DNA from: Dehalococcoidia bacterium
GTDB taxonomy: Bacteria > Chloroflexota > Dehalococcoidia > UBA2979
NCBI GenBank assembly: GCA_009379925.1
Contig: WHSU01000035.1
Location: forward strand, 1-35,047
DNA length: 35,047 nucleotides
Direction of reading: 5' to 3'
Shown here: one piece after another, positions 1-8,425 of the stretch
Layout of the letters: each line of letters opens with the position of its first letter
Numbering within the stretch: the first letter of the stretch is position 1
Made by a program: the position numbers and the translations under genes
Notes under the pieces: generated by a model
Seen by the model: only the letters and a program-made list of their open reading frames with translations
The model's database searches: none
What the model was told of the DNA's origin: nothing

Positions 1-1
1 G

Positions 2-409
2 CTCCAGACCACCGTGCTGCGCTACCTCGCCGCCTACGGGCCGACCGAGGCGGACCGCGTCCTGGCGGCGCGCCTGGTCCCGGACCGGATGCGTATGTCC
101 GCCTACGCCACGGACCACATCCACTTCGCCACGGCCAAGCGCCCGGACCAGCAGGCGGGGCTGCAGATGTGGCTGGGCCAGTCCGAGTTCGCGCAGGCGC
201 GCGAGTTCGCGGACCCCGCCCTGTGGGAGGCGCTGGCGGTCATCTTCGGCGGCGGCGTGCAGCAGATGGACGAGGGCATGCAGGTGGTGAAGCGCCTCCA
301 GCGCGACTTCGTCCGTGCCTACCTGCGCCGCACGAAGGCCGCCAACGTCGACCGCACCGCCGGTCTGATCCCACCCTTCCAGCAGATGCTGGGTGAAGCA
401 GCGCCGTAA
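2..409 (+). CDS. Ferritin-like protein, C-terminal fragment (5' end outside window)
   Basis: The reading frame is open from the first complete codon, so the gene starts upstream of the window; the GTG at 14 is not a convincing start because no ribosome binding site can be seen. The visible 135 or so residues are helical, with a segment ending TDHIHF followed by a long amphipathic helix and a glycine-rich FGGGVQQ turn. This resembles the last two helices of ferritin-like (diiron carboxylate) proteins, where this position usually reads like ExxRHxxYGxxH. In this copy the usual ExxH pattern is not clear, so metal binding cannot be judged from the fragment. It is followed after 27 bp by an SCP2-like gene on the same strand, probably in one operon. 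Two further ferritin-like genes lie at 11118-12975. The assignment is by pattern only. Confidence 0.5.
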   Translation, partial: LQTTVLRYLAAYGPTEADRVLAARLVPDRMRMSAYATDHIHFATAKRPDQQAGLQMWLGQSEFAQAREFADPALWEALAVIFGGGVQQMDEGMQVVKRLQRDFVRAYLRRTKAANVDRTAGLIPPFQQMLGEAAP

Positions 410-436
410 CCGGCGGATGAGAGCGAGAGACGAGAC

Positions 437-889
437 ATGGCAAAGCTGACGTTCCCCTCCGTCGAGTGGTTTCAGGCGCTCGCCGACTCGGCGACCCAGG
501 ACGAGGGCTACCGCAAGTTCGGCCGCCTGAACGCCGTCGCCGTCTTCAAGGTCGGCGACCGCCAGTTCAGCGTGAACTTCGACGTGCTGAACATCCATGA
601 CGTCAAGGAAGTCGACCAGGAGTTCGCCCGCGGCGCGGACTTCGTCGTGGAGCTGGAGCCGGAGCACTGGAGGGAGATGCTTCAGGACATCCAGCAGCAC
701 GGTCACGCCACTGGCGAGTGGACACTGAACACACTCGATCTGCGCTTCGATGAGCCGATCCACAAGAACCTCATGGAGGACGGCTACCGGGCCGACATGT
801 TCTTCATGTACAACCCGTCGCTGCAGCGCTTCTTCGACAATGCGTCGAAGCTGGAGTACGAATTCGATCTGGCCGCCGCGCCCGCCTAG
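437..889 (+). CDS. SCP2 sterol-binding-domain-like protein
   Basis: A 150-residue soluble protein without signal peptide or membrane segment. The N-terminal pattern (FPSVEWFQALADSATQDEG, then a beta-rich stretch containing VFKVGDRQFSVNFD) and the length fit the small SCP2-like lipid-binding fold found as stand-alone proteins in many high-GC bacteria. Such proteins bind hydrophobic ligands, acyl-CoAs or sterol-like molecules; the ligand here cannot be read from the sequence. The ATG at 437 is preceded only by a weak purine-rich stretch. The gene lies 27 bp after the ferritin-like fragment, so the pair may be co-transcribed and may serve an oxygenase acting on a lipophilic substrate (inference). 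It converges on the alcohol dehydrogenase gene, with a terminator-like hairpin between them. Confidence 0.6.
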   Translation: MAKLTFPSVEWFQALADSATQDEGYRKFGRLNAVAVFKVGDRQFSVNFDVLNIHDVKEVDQEFARGADFVVELEPEHWREMLQDIQQHGHATGEWTLNTLDLRFDEPIHKNLMEDGYRADMFFMYNPSLQRFFDNASKLEYEFDLAAAPA

Positions 890-994
890 CTGAGCGCGCC
901 GTCGTCGTCAGGCGGCTTGACCTGACGAGGATCGCAACGTCACGCCGCCCCTCCTCCTGGTTCGAAGGGCGCCCTCGTGATGCCCTCGGGCGCG

Positions 995-1024
995 CCCCTC
1001 GGCCTGCTGCGTCAGACCGAGGGG
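995..1024. terminator. Hairpin between convergent genes (likely bidirectional terminator)
   Basis: Perfect 8-bp arms CCCCTCGG (995-1002) and CCGAGGGG (1017-1024) enclose a 14-nt loop, 105 bp after the SCP2-like stop and 20 bp beyond the end of the convergent dehydrogenase. There is no U tract, so it may act as a GC-rich stop or an RNA-stabilising structure. Confidence 0.4.
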
Positions 1025-1044
1025 TTCCCACCGTCACCCATCGC

Positions 1045-2145
1045 CTACTTGCTCGGGTCCATCACCGAGCGCGCCACCGCGCCCGCCTCCATGTCGGCGA
1101 ACGCCTCGTTGATCTCGCCCAGCGGGCGGCGCTTCGAGACCAGCTCGTCGATCAGCAACTTGCCGTCCATGTAGAGGTCGACCAGCCGAGGGATGTCGTA
1201 CTGCAACTGCGCAGACCCGAAGAACGAGCCGACCAGCTGCTTCTCGCGCAGGAAGGCGATGCCCGGGATAGTCACTTCCTGCGCTACCACGCCCACCACC
1301 ACCGCCATGCCGCCCGCGCGCACCATGTCGAACGCCTGTCGCACCGTCGCGCCGAGGCCGATCGCCTCGAAGGCGTAGTCCAGGTAGCCCCCGGCGATCT
1401 CCTGGACGCGCGCCACCGGGTCCTCCTGGCTCGCGTTCACGAAGTCCGTCGCGCCGAAGGTCGCCGCCGTCTCCAGCTTCGAGTCGCTGATGTCGACCGC
1501 GATGATCTTGCGCGCACCGGCCAGCTTCGCGCCCTGGACCACGTTGAGCCCCACCCCGCCGAGGCCGATCACGGCCACGTCGGAACCCGCCTGCACCTTC
1601 GCCGTGTTGATCGCGGCGCCCACGCCCGTCGTCACGCCACAACCCACCAGGCAGATCGTCTCCAGCGGAGCGTCCTCGCGCACCTTCACGACGCCCCGCT
1701 CCGGCATCACCGTGTACTCCGCATAGCCCGCCACACCGATGCCCTGCTGGACCGGCTGCTCACCCATCCGCAGCCGCGGCCGCTCCCCCGTCGCCGACCG
1801 CGCGGTGTTGTCGGGTCGCTCGCAGAGCTGGTGCATGCCCCGAATGCAGTAGTAGCAGAGGCCGCAGTTCGGCCGGAACGCCACGACCACGTGGTCGCCC
1901 GGCTTCACGGACACCACGCCCGGCCCCACCTCCTCCACGATCCCGCCCACCTCGTGGCCCAGGATCACCGGCACCGGCAGCGGACCGCCCTTCGCGCGGT
2001 TGATCGTGTGCAGGTCGGAATGGCACACCCCGCAGGCCACCACGCGTACCAGCACCTCGCCCGCGTCCGGCTGGTCGAGGTTGACCTGCTCGATCGTGAT
2101 CGGTTCCGGGCCGCGCAACACCGCCGCCCGCATGTCAGTCGCCAT
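1045..2145 (-). CDS. Zinc-dependent alcohol dehydrogenase (MDR superfamily)
   Basis: A 366-residue medium-chain dehydrogenase that would oxidise an alcohol to an aldehyde or ketone with NAD. The catalytic-zinc residues are visible as C41 (CGVCHSD) and H64-E65 (GHE), with a later Cys in LVGCGVTTG. The structural-zinc lobe is intact, with four Cys in CxxCxxCx7C spacing (NCGLCYYC...LC). The Rossmann motif GLGGVG is followed by an aspartate ([10 protein letters not shown]), which favours NAD over NADP. Length and domain order are normal for class III-like enzymes. The ATG at 2145 lies about 85 nt downstream of a plausible promoter at 2236-2241. The substrate is unknown; the upstream phosphotransferase gene on the same strand is 151 bp away and separated by that promoter, so the two are probably not one operon. 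Confidence 0.9.
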   Translation of the reverse strand: MATDMRAAVLRGPEPITIEQVNLDQPDAGEVLVRVVACGVCHSDLHTINRAKGGPLPVPVILGHEVGGIVEEVGPGVVSVKPGDHVVVAFRPNCGLCYYCIRGMHQLCERPDNTARSATGERPRLRMGEQPVQQGIGVAGYAEYTVMPERGVVKVREDAPLETICLVGCGVTTGVGAAINTAKVQAGSDVAVIGLGGVGLNVVQGAKLAGARKIIAVDISDSKLETAATFGATDFVNASQEDPVARVQEIAGGYLDYAFEAIGLGATVRQAFDMVRAGGMAVVVGVVAQEVTIPGIAFLREKQLVGSFFGSAQLQYDIPRLVDLYMDGKLLIDELVSKRRPLGEINEAFADMEAGAVARSVMDPSK

Positions 2146-2235
2146 CCCTGCCCCCTCCTCCTGCTGCTGTCCGTGAGCGCCCGCTGGCCCTGTTTCCGTG
2201 CCGTCCGCACCGCCCGTCGACGATAGCCCGCCGCA

Positions 2236-2279
2236 GTTATATCAGATCGCGTGAAGTCCGATGTCAGATATCGATCAGA
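2236..2279 (-). promoter_or_regulatory. Alcohol dehydrogenase promoter with phased TCAGA repeats
   Basis: In this AT-richer patch the minus strand carries TATAAC (2241-2236), a good -10 element. Immediately upstream are three copies of TCAGA (plus-strand reading) at 2242, 2264 and 2275. Their spacings are exactly 22 and 11 bp, that is two and one helical turns. This looks like an activator site with same-face half-sites. No good -35 is visible at 17 bp, which would fit activator dependence (inference). Confidence 0.45.
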
Positions 2280-2296
2280 CAAGGACGGTGCCCTCC

Positions 2297-3337
2297 CTAA
2301 GCAGTCACCTCCGGTAGTGCGATACCCGTGAGCCGCGTGAAGTGCTGCGCCGTCCGGCGGCTGGCCTCTAGGTCCCGCCACCCACTTCCGAGTTCATCCG
2401 GGAAGCGTCGCGCCATCGTCCCCTCCACCAGGCGGTTCAGCGCCGCCAGCGCCTCGAAGTACCGCACCCGCGTTTCATCGAGGGGCGCACGCCCGAGGTA
2501 CGTCGACGTATAGCGTCGCGCGACGACCCGCCGGAGCAACGCGACCAGCGGCCGCACGGGCGCGGGGAGCGCGCCCGTTGGGGCCGCGAGCAGCAGGTGT
2601 CGCGTGTGGCCCACGTCGTACGCCGCCTCCGCCACCACGATGTTCGGCCAGTCGACGACGCCCGTGACGCTCCCGTCCTCCACCAGCACGTTCCCCGGGT
2701 GGAAGTCCCCGTGGCAGACCACCGCGCGCTCCGTTTCGGGCGGCCGGTGCTCGTGCACCCATCGAAGGCCCGCCGCCAGCCGTAACCCGCAGCGCTCCGC
2801 CCGCGCCTCCATACGCGCCACCACGGCGTCGACCGACACCTGCTCGGCCGGGACGCCCGCCACCGACAGCGACTCGAGGACGGGCCGGGCGTCCAGGCGG
2901 TGCAGCGCCAGATGCGCCTCGGCCAGCAGCCGCGGCACGCCGAGCATCGCCCGCGGCCGCTCGAGGTCCCCGAGCAGGCTTCGGCCCTCCACGAAGTCCA
3001 TGAGCAGCGCAGGGGCGCCGGATGCCTCCAGGCGTTCGCAGACGGCCAGCGGGGCCGGCGCCGGGTAGTCCTGCGACGCCAGCGCTCGGTGCACCGCCGA
3101 CTCGAAGTGCGCCCGCTCCGCCGTGCGTGCCACCGGATAGACCCGCGCGACCAGCGGGCGGTCGAGGCCGGGTGCCGATGCCAGCCGGAAGCGGAAGACC
3201 AGGGTGTCCCGGCCACCCGTGAGCCGCTGTGGCGCCTCGGCGTACGCCACGCCGTCGAGGCCCGTGTGCGTCCGCAGGAAGGCCAGCAGGTCACCGGCGA
3301 TCACGGCCGGCGCCAGCGCATCGCTCCGGTCGTCCAT
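2297..3337 (-). CDS. APH-family phosphotransferase (aminoglycoside phosphotransferase fold)
   Basis: About 346 residues with the kinase-like fold of the APH/choline kinase family. The Brenner motif CHGDFHPGNVL carries the catalytic Asp and the metal-binding Asn, and it is followed by VTGVVDW with the second metal-binding Asp. The N-terminal lobe contains the ATP-binding region around VFRFRLAS and PLVARVYP. Family members phosphorylate aminoglycosides, macrolides, choline, homoserine or other small hydroxyl compounds, so drug resistance should not be assumed. Two starts sit side by side: GTG at 3340 and ATG at 3337. The Shine-Dalgarno stretch AGGGGAG is 4-5 nt from the ATG but only 1 nt from the GTG, so the ATG is preferred. 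The gene is divergent from the LacI-family regulator, 113 bp away. Confidence 0.85.
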   Translation of the reverse strand: MDDRSDALAPAVIAGDLLAFLRTHTGLDGVAYAEAPQRLTGGRDTLVFRFRLASAPGLDRPLVARVYPVARTAERAHFESAVHRALASQDYPAPAPLAVCERLEASGAPALLMDFVEGRSLLGDLERPRAMLGVPRLLAEAHLALHRLDARPVLESLSVAGVPAEQVSVDAVVARMEARAERCGLRLAAGLRWVHEHRPPETERAVVCHGDFHPGNVLVEDGSVTGVVDWPNIVVAEAAYDVGHTRHLLLAAPTGALPAPVRPLVALLRRVVARRYTSTYLGRAPLDETRVRYFEALAALNRLVEGTMARRFPDELGSGWRDLEASRRTAQHFTRLTGIALPEVTA

Positions 3338-3432
3338 CACGCTCCCCTGTCATCCGGCGCACCGTCGCGCGGCCCACGCACCCCTCGAGGCGGGACGGCC
3401 GGCGGGCGGGGCGTCGCCCCTGAGCGGCATTC

Positions 3433-3450
3433 GGGACTACGATTGTCGTT
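3433..3450 (+). promoter_or_regulatory. Predicted leaderless promoter and auto-operator of the LacI gene
   Basis: TACGAT (3438-3443) is a fair -10 element and ends 7 nt before the ATG at 3451. No Shine-Dalgarno sequence is present, so the transcript probably starts at or near the A of ATG (leaderless). GGGACTACG at 3433-3441 differs by one base from the half-site GGGACAACG found in two other candidate operators, and it overlaps the -10. This position would suit autorepression. No convincing -35 is visible. Confidence 0.35.
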
Positions 3451-4467
3451 ATGGTCCCACCTGAGGATGGCAACGGAGGGCGCGCGACGCTGCGCGACGT
3501 GGCCGCACGCGCGGGCGTCTCCGTGATCACGGCCTCCCGAGCGCTCAGCGGAAAGCGCCGCGTCCGTCGCGACCTCGTCGAGCGTGTGCGCTCGGCTGCC
3601 GCGGTGGTCGGCTACCAGCCGAACCACGCCGCACGGTCGCTTCGCACCTCCCGCACCATGGACCTCGGACTGGTCTTCACCAGCCTGGACACGCCTGCCG
3701 CCCTCGACCTGATCGACGGCCTGGGCGCCGGCGCGCACGAGGGCGGCTACAACCTGCTCGTCACCAGCTCCCGAGGCGACCCCGAGCGGCACCGGGACGC
3801 GCTGCGTCACATGCTTCAGCGGCGGGTCGATGGCCTTCTCATCAGCCGCCCGCAGGGCATCGGCGAAGAGCTGGCGGAGTTCGAACGCCAGGGCACCCCC
3901 GTGCTCGCCCTGATCGCGAAGGGCGAAGGGGCGGACCACCTCCCGCTCGTGAACGTCGACCTCGTCCCCGCGTTCAACGACGCGTTCCGCTGCCTCCTGC
4001 GCTACGGCCACCGTGCCATCGCCCTCCTGACCGAGGGCTACGGCCTGGGACCGCCGCGCCCCAGGGAGTTGCGGGACGGGGCACTCATGCGCGTCGAACA
4101 CCTCGAAGGCAATGCGTCGCCCGCGGACATCGCCGTCGCGCTGCGCGCGCAACGCGAGGCCGACCCGCCCGCCACCGCCCTGATCTGCGACCAACGCTTC
4201 ATGCCGGCCGTGATCGAGGTGCTGCGCTCCTGGGAACTGGAGTTTCCCCGACACATCTCGCTCGCGAGCTACCTCGACTCCCGCTGGCTGGACGAACTCA
4301 TGACGCCGCCGCTCGCCGCGGTCCACATCGATGTCGCGGAACTGGGCGTAGCGGCCGCGCGCATGATGACGGACTGGCTCGGCGGACAGCCGCCTCCGGA
4401 CCTCACCCGGCTCCCGATCGCTCGATGGATCGAGCGCCCCTCGGTGGGACCCGCGCCCACCCACTAG
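3451..4467 (+). CDS. LacI-family transcriptional regulator
   Basis: A 338-residue repressor-type protein. The N-terminal helix-turn-helix is clear (TLRDVAARAGVS, recognition helix VITASRAL, residues about 13-32). It is followed by the hinge segment NHAARSLRTSRT, whose leucine in this family inserts at a central CpG of the operator. Residues 70-330 are the periplasmic-binding-protein-like effector domain. The effector is not predictable from sequence, but family members normally sense a small molecule, often a sugar or the pathway substrate. The gene faces the importer genes and ends in a shared CTAG with the last permease. Palindromes with central CpG at 8338, 9397 and 14525 are its likely targets. 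It is the only LacI-type regulator in the window. Confidence 0.92.
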   Translation: MVPPEDGNGGRATLRDVAARAGVSVITASRALSGKRRVRRDLVERVRSAAAVVGYQPNHAARSLRTSRTMDLGLVFTSLDTPAALDLIDGLGAGAHEGGYNLLVTSSRGDPERHRDALRHMLQRRVDGLLISRPQGIGEELAEFERQGTPVLALIAKGEGADHLPLVNVDLVPAFNDAFRCLLRYGHRAIALLTEGYGLGPPRPRELRDGALMRVEHLEGNASPADIAVALRAQREADPPATALICDQRFMPAVIEVLRSWELEFPRHISLASYLDSRWLDELMTPPLAAVHIDVAELGVAAARMMTDWLGGQPPPDLTRLPIARWIERPSVGPAPTH

Positions 4468-5441
4468 CCGTCCGCGACGTCTGACCGTATCCGCCGCCGG
4501 CCCGAACCCCGCATCCGCGGGTCGAGCATGTCGCGCAGCGCGTCGCCGAAGAGGTTGAAGCCGAGCACCGTCAGCGTGATCGCCGTGCCCGGCGCCAGCG
4601 CCACCCACAGCGCCTCGTCGAAGAACTGCCGGTTCCGGCCGGACAGGTCCTGCCCCCAGGAGGGCGTGCCGGGCGCCACGCCCAGGCCCAGGAAGGACAG
4701 TGCCGCCTCCGCCAGGATGACCACGCCCAGCCCGGCCGTCGCCGACACGATCACATAGGGCATGACGTTCGGCAGCAGATGCCGGCGCACGATGTGTGGC
4801 CCGGTAGCGCCGAGCGACCGGGCCGCCAGCACGTAGTCCTGGTTCTTCAGCGACAGCGTCACCCCTCGCACGAGCCGTGACCCGCCGAACACCGCCCCCA
4901 GCGAGAAGGCGAAGATCAGGTTGCGCATGTCCCATGCGATGGTGAGCAGGTTGCCGCCCTCGGTGGCCGGCGCACCGAGGATCGAGACGATCAGCAGCAA
5001 CGCGATCAGCCCCGGGAACGCGGACCAGATCTCCCCGCTGCGCTGGATGATGTAGTCGGTGACACCCTGGTAGTACCCCGCCATCAGACCCAGCAGCGTG
5101 CTCAGCGTGACGTTGATGAGCACGACCGAGAACCCGACGGCCAGCGAGATCTGGCTGCCCACCAGCACGCGGCTCAGCACGTCGCGCCCGTTCGCGTCCG
5201 TACCCAGCAGGTGGTCGGTGCTCGGCGCGAGCAGCGGAAGCGCGATGCTCCGCCTGGCGTCGTAGGGCGCCAGGATCGGCGCGAAGAGCGCGAGCACCAT
5301 GAATACCACGATGATGGAGGCGCCCAACGCGCCCAGCGGGTAGCGGTACGCGAACGCCCCTGCCCGACGGAACGGCAACACCACCCGGCGGCGCGCGCGT
5401 TCCGCCTGCCGTTCCAGGCCCGGCGCCTCCAGGGCCGTCAC
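4464..5441 (-). CDS. ABC transporter permease, DppC/OppC type
   Basis: A 325-residue inner-membrane permease with an N-terminal cytoplasmic stretch, a first transmembrane helix near residues 35-60, and the usual periplasmic loop with LLGTDANGRDVLSR, a DppC/OppC signature. The EAA loop that docks the ATPase is present (DYVLAARSLGATGPHIVRRHLLPNVMP). With the partner permease it would form the channel of a peptide/nickel/glycoside-type importer (cluster C). Translation starts at GTG 5441, overlapping the stop of the upstream permease in GTGA, so the two are translationally coupled. The stop shares the palindrome CTAG (4464-4467) with the converging LacI gene. No ATPase gene follows. Confidence 0.93.
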   Translation of the reverse strand: MTALEAPGLERQAERARRRVVLPFRRAGAFAYRYPLGALGASIIVVFMVLALFAPILAPYDARRSIALPLLAPSTDHLLGTDANGRDVLSRVLVGSQISLAVGFSVVLINVTLSTLLGLMAGYYQGVTDYIIQRSGEIWSAFPGLIALLLIVSILGAPATEGGNLLTIAWDMRNLIFAFSLGAVFGGSRLVRGVTLSLKNQDYVLAARSLGATGPHIVRRHLLPNVMPYVIVSATAGLGVVILAEAALSFLGLGVAPGTPSWGQDLSGRNRQFFDEALWVALAPGTAITLTVLGFNLFGDALRDMLDPRMRGSGRRRIRSDVADG

Positions 5442-6379
5442 TGGTAGCGGATCCGCGGGTCCACGAACCCGTACAGCAAGTCGACCAGCAGGTTCGTCGT
5501 CAACACGACGACCGCGGCGTACATCGTCATGGTCATCACCACGGTCAGGTCACGCTGCAGCACCGCCTGGAACGTGTACACACCCAGTCCCGGCAGCGCC
5601 GTGATCTGCTCGAGGATGACCGAGCCGCCGAGTAGCGCCGCGATCAGCGTCCCGGACACGGTCAGCACGGGGATGACCGCGTTCTTGATGGCGTGCCGTT
5701 GCAACACCACACGCTCGCGTAACCCCTTCGCGCGCGCCGTCCGGATGTAGTCCTGTCGTAGCACTTCCAGCATGGCCGACCGAGTGACCCGCATCAGGAT
5801 CGACGCCGCGCCGATCGACAGGATGAGCGTCGGCGGGATCACCTGCTGCGCCGCGCGCAGCGGGTCATCCCAGAACGGGACCCACCCGAACGGCGGGGAG
5901 TAGCGCCAGAGGATCGATGGGATGATCAGCAAGAGCGTCAACGTATAGAAGTCCGGCACGGACTGCCCGAAGACGCTGAAGGTGCGTACGAAGTAGTCCG
6001 CCGGCCGGTCCTGGAACACTGCCGAGAGCAACCCGAACAGCACCCCGAACAGCACCGTGAACCCGAACGAGAACGCCATCAGCAGGGCGGTGACCGGGAA
6101 CCGAGCCTTCAGTTCTGCCTGGATGTTGCCGCCGAACAGCGATCGCCCGGGGTCCCCCGTCAGCATCCCCGCGCCCCACTCCGCGTACCGCTTCCACAGC
6201 GGGTCATTCAGCCCGTTCGCCTCCCGGAACCGCTCCAGGGCGTCACGGTCCGCCTCCAGGCCCATGACAATCACGGCCGGATCCCCTGGCACGATGTTGA
6301 CGGCCAGGAACGTCACCATGCTGGTGATGATCAGTACCGGGACGAAGAAGGCGAGACGGCGTAGCGCGTAGCGGCGCAC
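5438..6379 (-). CDS. ABC transporter permease, DppB/OppB type
   Basis: A 313-residue permease beginning RRYALRRLAFFVPVLIITS, the standard first transmembrane helix of DppB-type proteins. The EAA motif (DYIRTARAKGLRERVVLQRH) and the C-terminal PLVDPRIRY-like ending (FVDPRIRYQ) are present. I chose GTG 6379 because GGGGAGGA lies just upstream and the encoded length matches the family. An in-frame ATG at 6460 would place the start inside a 14-bp intercistronic hairpin and add an unrelated proline-rich extension. It overlaps the DppC-type gene by 4 bp. The binding-protein gene upstream is 87 bp away and separated by the hairpin. Confidence 0.93.
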   Translation of the reverse strand: MRRYALRRLAFFVPVLIITSMVTFLAVNIVPGDPAVIVMGLEADRDALERFREANGLNDPLWKRYAEWGAGMLTGDPGRSLFGGNIQAELKARFPVTALLMAFSFGFTVLFGVLFGLLSAVFQDRPADYFVRTFSVFGQSVPDFYTLTLLLIIPSILWRYSPPFGWVPFWDDPLRAAQQVIPPTLILSIGAASILMRVTRSAMLEVLRQDYIRTARAKGLRERVVLQRHAIKNAVIPVLTVSGTLIAALLGGSVILEQITALPGLGVYTFQAVLQRDLTVVMTMTMYAAVVVLTTNLLVDLLYGFVDPRIRYQ

Positions 6380-6423
6380 AGACAGTCCTCCCCATGGACC
6401 CGCCGATGTCAGCGGCCCCAACG

Positions 6424-6460
6424 ATGGCGCGGGGACCGGCTTAGCTGGTCCCCGCGCCAT
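6424..6460 (-). terminator. Intercistronic hairpin between binding-protein and permease genes
   Basis: Perfect 14-bp arms at 6424-6437 and 6447-6460 enclose a 9-nt loop, 7 nt after the binding-protein stop codon. No U tract follows. In binding-protein-dependent operons a structure here commonly protects the upstream message or partly terminates transcription, giving excess binding protein over permease (family knowledge; effect here inferred). Confidence 0.7.
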
Positions 6461-6466
6461 TCTCGC

Positions 6467-8236
6467 CTACACGTCCAGCCAGTACTCCAGCTGCGCGCCG
6501 CCCTTGCCGCTCTGCGAGAGTTCGTGGTCCACGCCCTGCACATAGGACTGGTACCCGTGGTACAGCGTCCCCGAGAGGATCGGGACGAAGTTCGACGCCT
6601 TCTCCGCCAGCAGCGTCTCGAACTGATTCGAGAGTTCCGCCCGTTCTGTGGCGTCCAGCGTCCCTTCGATCTGGGTGACCAGAGCCTCAATCTCCTGGTC
6701 CTCCAGCGAGGCGTTGTTCCAGAACGAACCGGAGTCCGCCTTCTGGTAGACGTAGTCCAGGAAGACGCTCATCGTCAGGTCGAAGTCCGAGGGCTTGGTC
6801 ATGTCCTCCAGGTCCTTCGGCCCGGCCAGTTGCAGGTACACGTTCCGTACTTCCGTGAACGTGCGGACATTGAAGCCGACATCCTGCATGTCCTCGGCGA
6901 TCAGCGCCCCCGAGTCCACCCAGGTCTGCGCCTCCACGGGGAGCATGAGCGCGATCTCCCGGTCGTCGTAGGCCCCGGCCGACTTCGCCGCATCCAGCAG
7001 CGCCTTCGCCTCCGCCGGGTTGTACCCCACCAGGTCCATCACCGGCTCGCGGCCCAGCGGGAAGCGCTCGGGACGCGCCTCCGAGAAGTACCAGGCGGGC
7101 GTCGCGGATCCGAAGTAGACCACGTTGTTGATGCGCTCGAAGTTGATGCTGCGGTGCAACGCACGACGCACACGCTCATCGTTCCACGGTGGGCGCCGCA
7201 CGTTCGCGATCAGCGCCATCCCGCTCGTCGACGGGTACTCCAGGGCGCGCACCTCGTCGCCCAGGTCGCCCACCACCGAGTCGCGCTGGCGCAGGTCGCT
7301 GAAGTCGATGTCCTCCACCTGTCCGGCGCGGAACGCCGCTTCCTCCGCCGCCGAGTCCGCGATGAACGTCAGCGTGCGGCCGTCCAGATACGGGACGTCG
7401 GGGCGCCAGTAGTTCGGGTTCTTCACGACCTCTTCGCGGGACCCCAGCTGGTGGGACTTGTACATGTACGGTCCCGTGCCGATCGGGATGTCTTCCCTCA
7501 GCGTGGTCTCGTCCAGCATCTCCTGCGGTAGTTCGTAATTGCGTCCGCCGGCCGAGTTGTTGCCCAGGCCGTCGTTCTCGTAGAAGAACGCAAACGGCGC
7601 CGGCATCGTGAACTGCACCGTCAGGTCGTCCACGGCAGTCGCGGTCACCTGGTCCGTGATGAACGGGTTGCTGGAGGCCTCGTGGTCGGTCTTCAGGTAC
7701 TCGATCCGCGCCACCACGTCCTCGGCCGTGAGCATCCGAGCGTTCACCTTGCTGTTGGAGTTGCTCGCCGGCTGGTCGTGGAAGTGCGCCTCGTGCATCT
7801 TCACAACCACAGTCGTGTCGTCGCCGAACTCGACGGACTCAGCCAGGCTGAGTTTGATCAGCCGCTCCGGGTCCGCCGTCTGCCGTACCTCCCACAGCGG
7901 GTCGTAGTACCCGAAGCGCCGGAACGTGTTCACGTAGGACGGGTCCGCGCCGGGATGGAACGGCGAGAAGTGCGGTGCCACCGTGATCGTCGAGTCGCGG
8001 TAGATCCCACCCGTCTTCACCGCGCCGGCTGCAGGGGATCCGGTCGCGGTCGCGGAGCCCCCGCCCGGCCCCGCCGTCGCCGTCGTCCCCCCGTCGCCGG
8101 TGTCCGGCTCGTCGTCGTCACCACCGCAGCCGATCAGTGCCGCCCCGGCGAGCCCCGCGACGCCTACGCCCGCGCCGCGCAACAACGACCGCCGGGAAAC
8201 CCGTTGCGGCCTCGTCCAGTAGTTGTGCTCAGACAT
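6467..8236 (-). CDS. Tat-exported lipoprotein, family 5 extracellular solute-binding protein
   Basis: A 589-residue substrate-binding protein for the adjacent permeases. The N-terminus has a twin-arginine motif (SRRSLLRG, R15-R16), a hydrophobic stretch and a lipobox LIGC with the lipidated C37. A Gly/Thr/Asp-rich linker of about 40 residues follows. The mature domain contains the family 5 (peptide/nickel-type) landmarks: the PHFSPFHPG start, the hydrophobic MLTAEDVV segment, and the IGTGPYMYKSHQLGS block. Ligands of this family include peptides, glycosides and opine-like compounds; the ligand here is unknown. ATG 8236 is preceded by AGAGGGGGACTT. The ORF is open further upstream, but that extension overlaps the divergent SDR gene and is spurious. 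A LacI-type operator lies 102 bp upstream of this start. Confidence 0.93.
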   Translation of the reverse strand: MSEHNYWTRPQRVSRRSLLRGAGVGVAGLAGAALIGCGGDDDEPDTGDGGTTATAGPGGGSATATGSPAAGAVKTGGIYRDSTITVAPHFSPFHPGADPSYVNTFRRFGYYDPLWEVRQTADPERLIKLSLAESVEFGDDTTVVVKMHEAHFHDQPASNSNSKVNARMLTAEDVVARIEYLKTDHEASSNPFITDQVTATAVDDLTVQFTMPAPFAFFYENDGLGNNSAGGRNYELPQEMLDETTLREDIPIGTGPYMYKSHQLGSREEVVKNPNYWRPDVPYLDGRTLTFIADSAAEEAAFRAGQVEDIDFSDLRQRDSVVGDLGDEVRALEYPSTSGMALIANVRRPPWNDERVRRALHRSINFERINNVVYFGSATPAWYFSEARPERFPLGREPVMDLVGYNPAEAKALLDAAKSAGAYDDREIALMLPVEAQTWVDSGALIAEDMQDVGFNVRTFTEVRNVYLQLAGPKDLEDMTKPSDFDLTMSVFLDYVYQKADSGSFWNNASLEDQEIEALVTQIEGTLDATERAELSNQFETLLAEKASNFVPILSGTLYHGYQSYVQGVDHELSQSGKGGAQLEYWLDV

Positions 8237-8337
8237 AAGTCCCCCTCTGGGTCTACATGGACGGCGCCACGCGCGTACCGCCCAGCGGAGGCGCCCCTCG
8301 CGCCCCTGCAGCCGCCTGCGGGCGATTCCCCGGCGGC

Positions 8338-8353
8338 GGGACAACGTTACCCG
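8338..8353. promoter_or_regulatory. Candidate LacI operator in the divergent importer/SDR promoter
   Basis: GGGACAACGTTACCCG matches the palindromic site at 9397-9412 in 14 of 16 positions and has the central AACGTT core typical of LacI-family operators. It lies about 85 bp before the SDR start and 102 bp before the binding-protein start, so it could control both. A second GTTACC occurs 24 bp downstream (8370-8375), inside a short inverted repeat ACGGT/ACCGT. Confidence 0.6.
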
Positions 8354-8425
8354 ATCCCAGCACGGTTGTGTTACCGTCCCGGCACACTCAATAAAGACTT
8401 TCTTCACCGCTGGCAAGGGGGACCG

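Noticed and set aside
2297..3337. Antibiotic-resistance aminoglycoside phosphotransferase
   Set aside because: Only the general APH fold is visible; most such proteins in environmental bacteria act on other substrates, and no mobile-element context exists.
3337..4935. A 532-codon minus-strand open frame over the lacI gene
   Set aside because: Shadow of lacI and the permease; low-complexity Gly/Arg content and no motif.
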